NCBI GenBank assembly: GCA_013399305.1
Contig: VXAI01000028.1
Location: 4,394,175 to 4,458,174, forward strand
Direction: 5' to 3'
Length of the DNA stretch: 64,000 nt
Source of the DNA: Rostratula benghalensis
Taxonomy: Eukaryota > Chordata > Aves > Charadriiformes > Rostratulidae
Shown in pieces: positions 61,947-64,000 of the stretch. Both the position numbers and the translations under genes were made by a program. The notes under the pieces are model-generated. The model had not been told where the DNA came from, ran no database searches, and saw nothing but the letters and a program-made list of their open reading frames with translations. How positions within the stretch are numbered: the first letter of the stretch is position 1; the number at the start of each line of letters is the position of its first letter.

Positions 61947-64000
61947 GCTTTTCTGCATCAGAGCCATGAGTGCCTAAAGTAGCACATTTAGGGCACTTAT
62001 TGATTAATGCAATTCATTTTGTCAGCATAGAAGATATTCATAAACATGCAGGAGATTTTTAAAACTCAGTTTAGGTATCTGCAAACATTTTATTAATTTC
62101 TCCTGAAGGCACAACTGAAGAGGGATGTGTTTTTCTTTGTATGCACCTGAAGTGCTGCTTAAATTCTTGGCTCTACTTGAGTGATTTTATTAAAATCAAG
62201 TAAGTATAATATAGCTTAGCAAAATTGTTTCTTAATTATTAAAGCAATTACAGGGATCTGAGGGAGAACTTATTCCCACTAGGCTAAGCCTGCACATATA
62301 AAGCCTCACTTTCAGCTTCCTATTTCAGTTGTTCCACGTTCTTATAAAAAGCCTACTAATCACCCTCTAAGCTCAGGCAAACACAAAAAGGGTGAAGTTC
62401 TATCAGACAAAAAAGTGTTGAACACCACCAGTATACAGTTAGGCTAGCAATGTGTTCCTACAGTCACTTTGAGCTGATACGGGTACAGAAAAAGCCTTTC
62501 TTGCTCCCACACAGGAGGTCTGGACAGGCAATGGATCCAGCTGAAAGCTAACCAGTCATGCCAGCAAAGATACTTGTTAGCAAGATAGCTTTTCAGGCTG
62601 TACCAGGTTGGTGCAGGAGATGGGCGGAAGAGCCAAAGTCCAGCTGGAGGATGTAGTCCCTACTTTTATTGGGTGCTTGAGCAAAAAGCATTAGCGGAGC
62701 CCCACTTCAAGGACTTGCCCAAGTTCAGCTCTTCTTTTGCAGGTGTTGGCCTTGTAGCCTTTAGAGAGAAATCATGCTGCCCATCTCCACCTCTGCCAAT
62801 AAATATTTTCTGATTTGCTTTATGCTTTCTAGAGGAGTATTTCCTAACCATCAAACAAATTGTAGACTTTGGTCATTGGTTGAGTTAGTAGCCCTCCTTA
62901 ATAAGTGCATCCAACACACCTGCTCTACCACAGAAGCACTGTACTTGCCCAGACACAGTGGGGCTGTGGAATAGTTGTAGTTGTGATAAAGCCCCCAAAG
63001 GATCCTATAAAATTAATGGGGTCAAGAGAGTCTTGCCCTGTGGAGGTACCACCATTCCCAGTGTTGTCATTTGTTTCTGTTTAAGTATTAGTTTAGACTG
63101 GTAGCAATTGCTGTAGTTCAATCACTAAAATGTACCTGTGATTAATAATTGCTATAATATGAGATGTGTAAAGTTTTACCACTGTGTCCTAGAGGGCTCG
63201 TAACAAGAATGACCAGTTTAAAGCTGAAGCCAGGAATGTGGTAATGAGTGCATATAATAGAAATGTTAATTAAAACACTCTAAGGAGAGAGAGGGGAGGG
63301 GAAAGCTTGGTGCCCCTTGTTAACATGGGATACCCCTGTGCCCATGCACAGAAAAAGAGAGCAAGGGAAGCAGGAAAAAAGAGGTGCTTGTAGTTAAGCT
63401 AAAGCCAGTGGCTCTGAGCAGGTTTAAAAGCTTTCTTTAATGATCACAGCCTGATGAGCTCCCAGTTTGTCTCTACCCATAAGTCTAAAAACACATGACT
63501 CTACAAATGCCCCAGGAAAAGCCAGCCCCAAGTCACTAGGAGGAGACAATTAGACAAACTCCCAGGCTAAGATGCAAGAAATACTAAAGAAGATAACTGT
63601 TGTTAAGGATTTAAATAATGCATGTGGTTCTTCTCTAAATTGGTCTTATTATATTGCAGATCTGTGCTTTCTAAATAAGTAAATTTTGTTATGCCTAAAA
63701 CTTTTCTGGTGGTAGCACTGGCTTTGAGTAATCTGACAGACGCAGGGAGCTGTGTCCCTTTCGGGCCTGGGTGACCACACGGTGTGTGTCCCCCAACACC
63801 CTAACCCATTTCACAAGTATGAGTTAGATGCACCTCCCTGGGCTGCGGTGGTCAGTTCAGGAGTTTGTACGCAGGATTCACTGCAAAATAGAGGACTGTG
63901 GATGTCTGGCATTCATTAGAAAAGCCCTTTGGATTATAGGGGAAGTGCCCTAAACCCAGGGGGCCTGAAGAAGCTTGTAAATACTGCCATCATTTTCTTG

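Larger units (their letters stand above)
61059..64000. other. Noncoding DNA to window end
   Basis: No gene is confirmed. Position 61330 has an acceptor-like 'atatttcag' followed by a 32-base segment (DGYLSASDLFR) and a GT donor at 61362-61363; this is weak and treated under findings. From about 63180 the composition becomes more GC-rich with CpGs (63690-63900), which may be an old repeat or a conserved element that I cannot identify. Confidence 0.5.

Noticed and set aside
1..64000. CRISPR arrays, operons, bacterial or phage genes
   Set aside because: No regularly spaced repeats or dense coding. The CR1 LINE and noncoding character place this in a bird genome.

Overview
The window is AT-rich vertebrate nuclear DNA, and almost certainly avian. 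The clearest evidence is a 5'-truncated CR1 LINE at 43459-44068 whose 3' end matches the CR1 families of modern birds, plus a second short CR1 3'-end relic near 23270-23330. Interspersed repeats are few, there is no CpG island, and microsatellites are short. This fits an intergenic gene desert or a very long intron on a large chromosome. The two runs of N (31929-31958 and 60984-61058) are assembly gaps.

I found no coding gene I can defend. No open frame outside the CR1 resembles a protein I recognise. The longest one (192 codons, 43791-44369 plus) is only the antisense of CR1. I saw no tRNA, rRNA, known microRNA or CRISPR array. The other long open frames have low-complexity or unfamiliar translations and no convincing splice structure.

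Layout: 1-13.3 kb is unique AT-rich DNA with homopolymers, an old palindromic MITE-like relic (2975-3044) and a small perfect hairpin (1981-2008). 13.3-31.9 kb is unique DNA with a G-quadruplex-type tract (13332-13367), a 23-bp tandem duplication (14584-14629), the CR1 relic and a near-perfect palindrome (27376-27410), and ends at the first gap. 32-43.4 kb holds an 11-bp perfect hairpin, a (TG)n tract, a 35-bp-arm hairpin (39230-39312) and a 40-bp tandem duplication. 43.5-44.1 kb is the CR1. 44-60 kb contains several stretches that look like conserved noncoding DNA, a strong C-rich/G4 tract (47934-47972) and a microRNA-like hairpin (56420-56476). 60-64 kb holds a dispersed 44-bp direct repeat whose copies lie on either side of the second gap.

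The best leads are the two long hairpins (39230-39312 and 56420-56476), which could be unannotated structured RNAs or palindromic regulatory elements, and the 44-bp direct repeat around the gap. Calls of conserved noncoding elements rest on sequence texture only and need a multi-species alignment.
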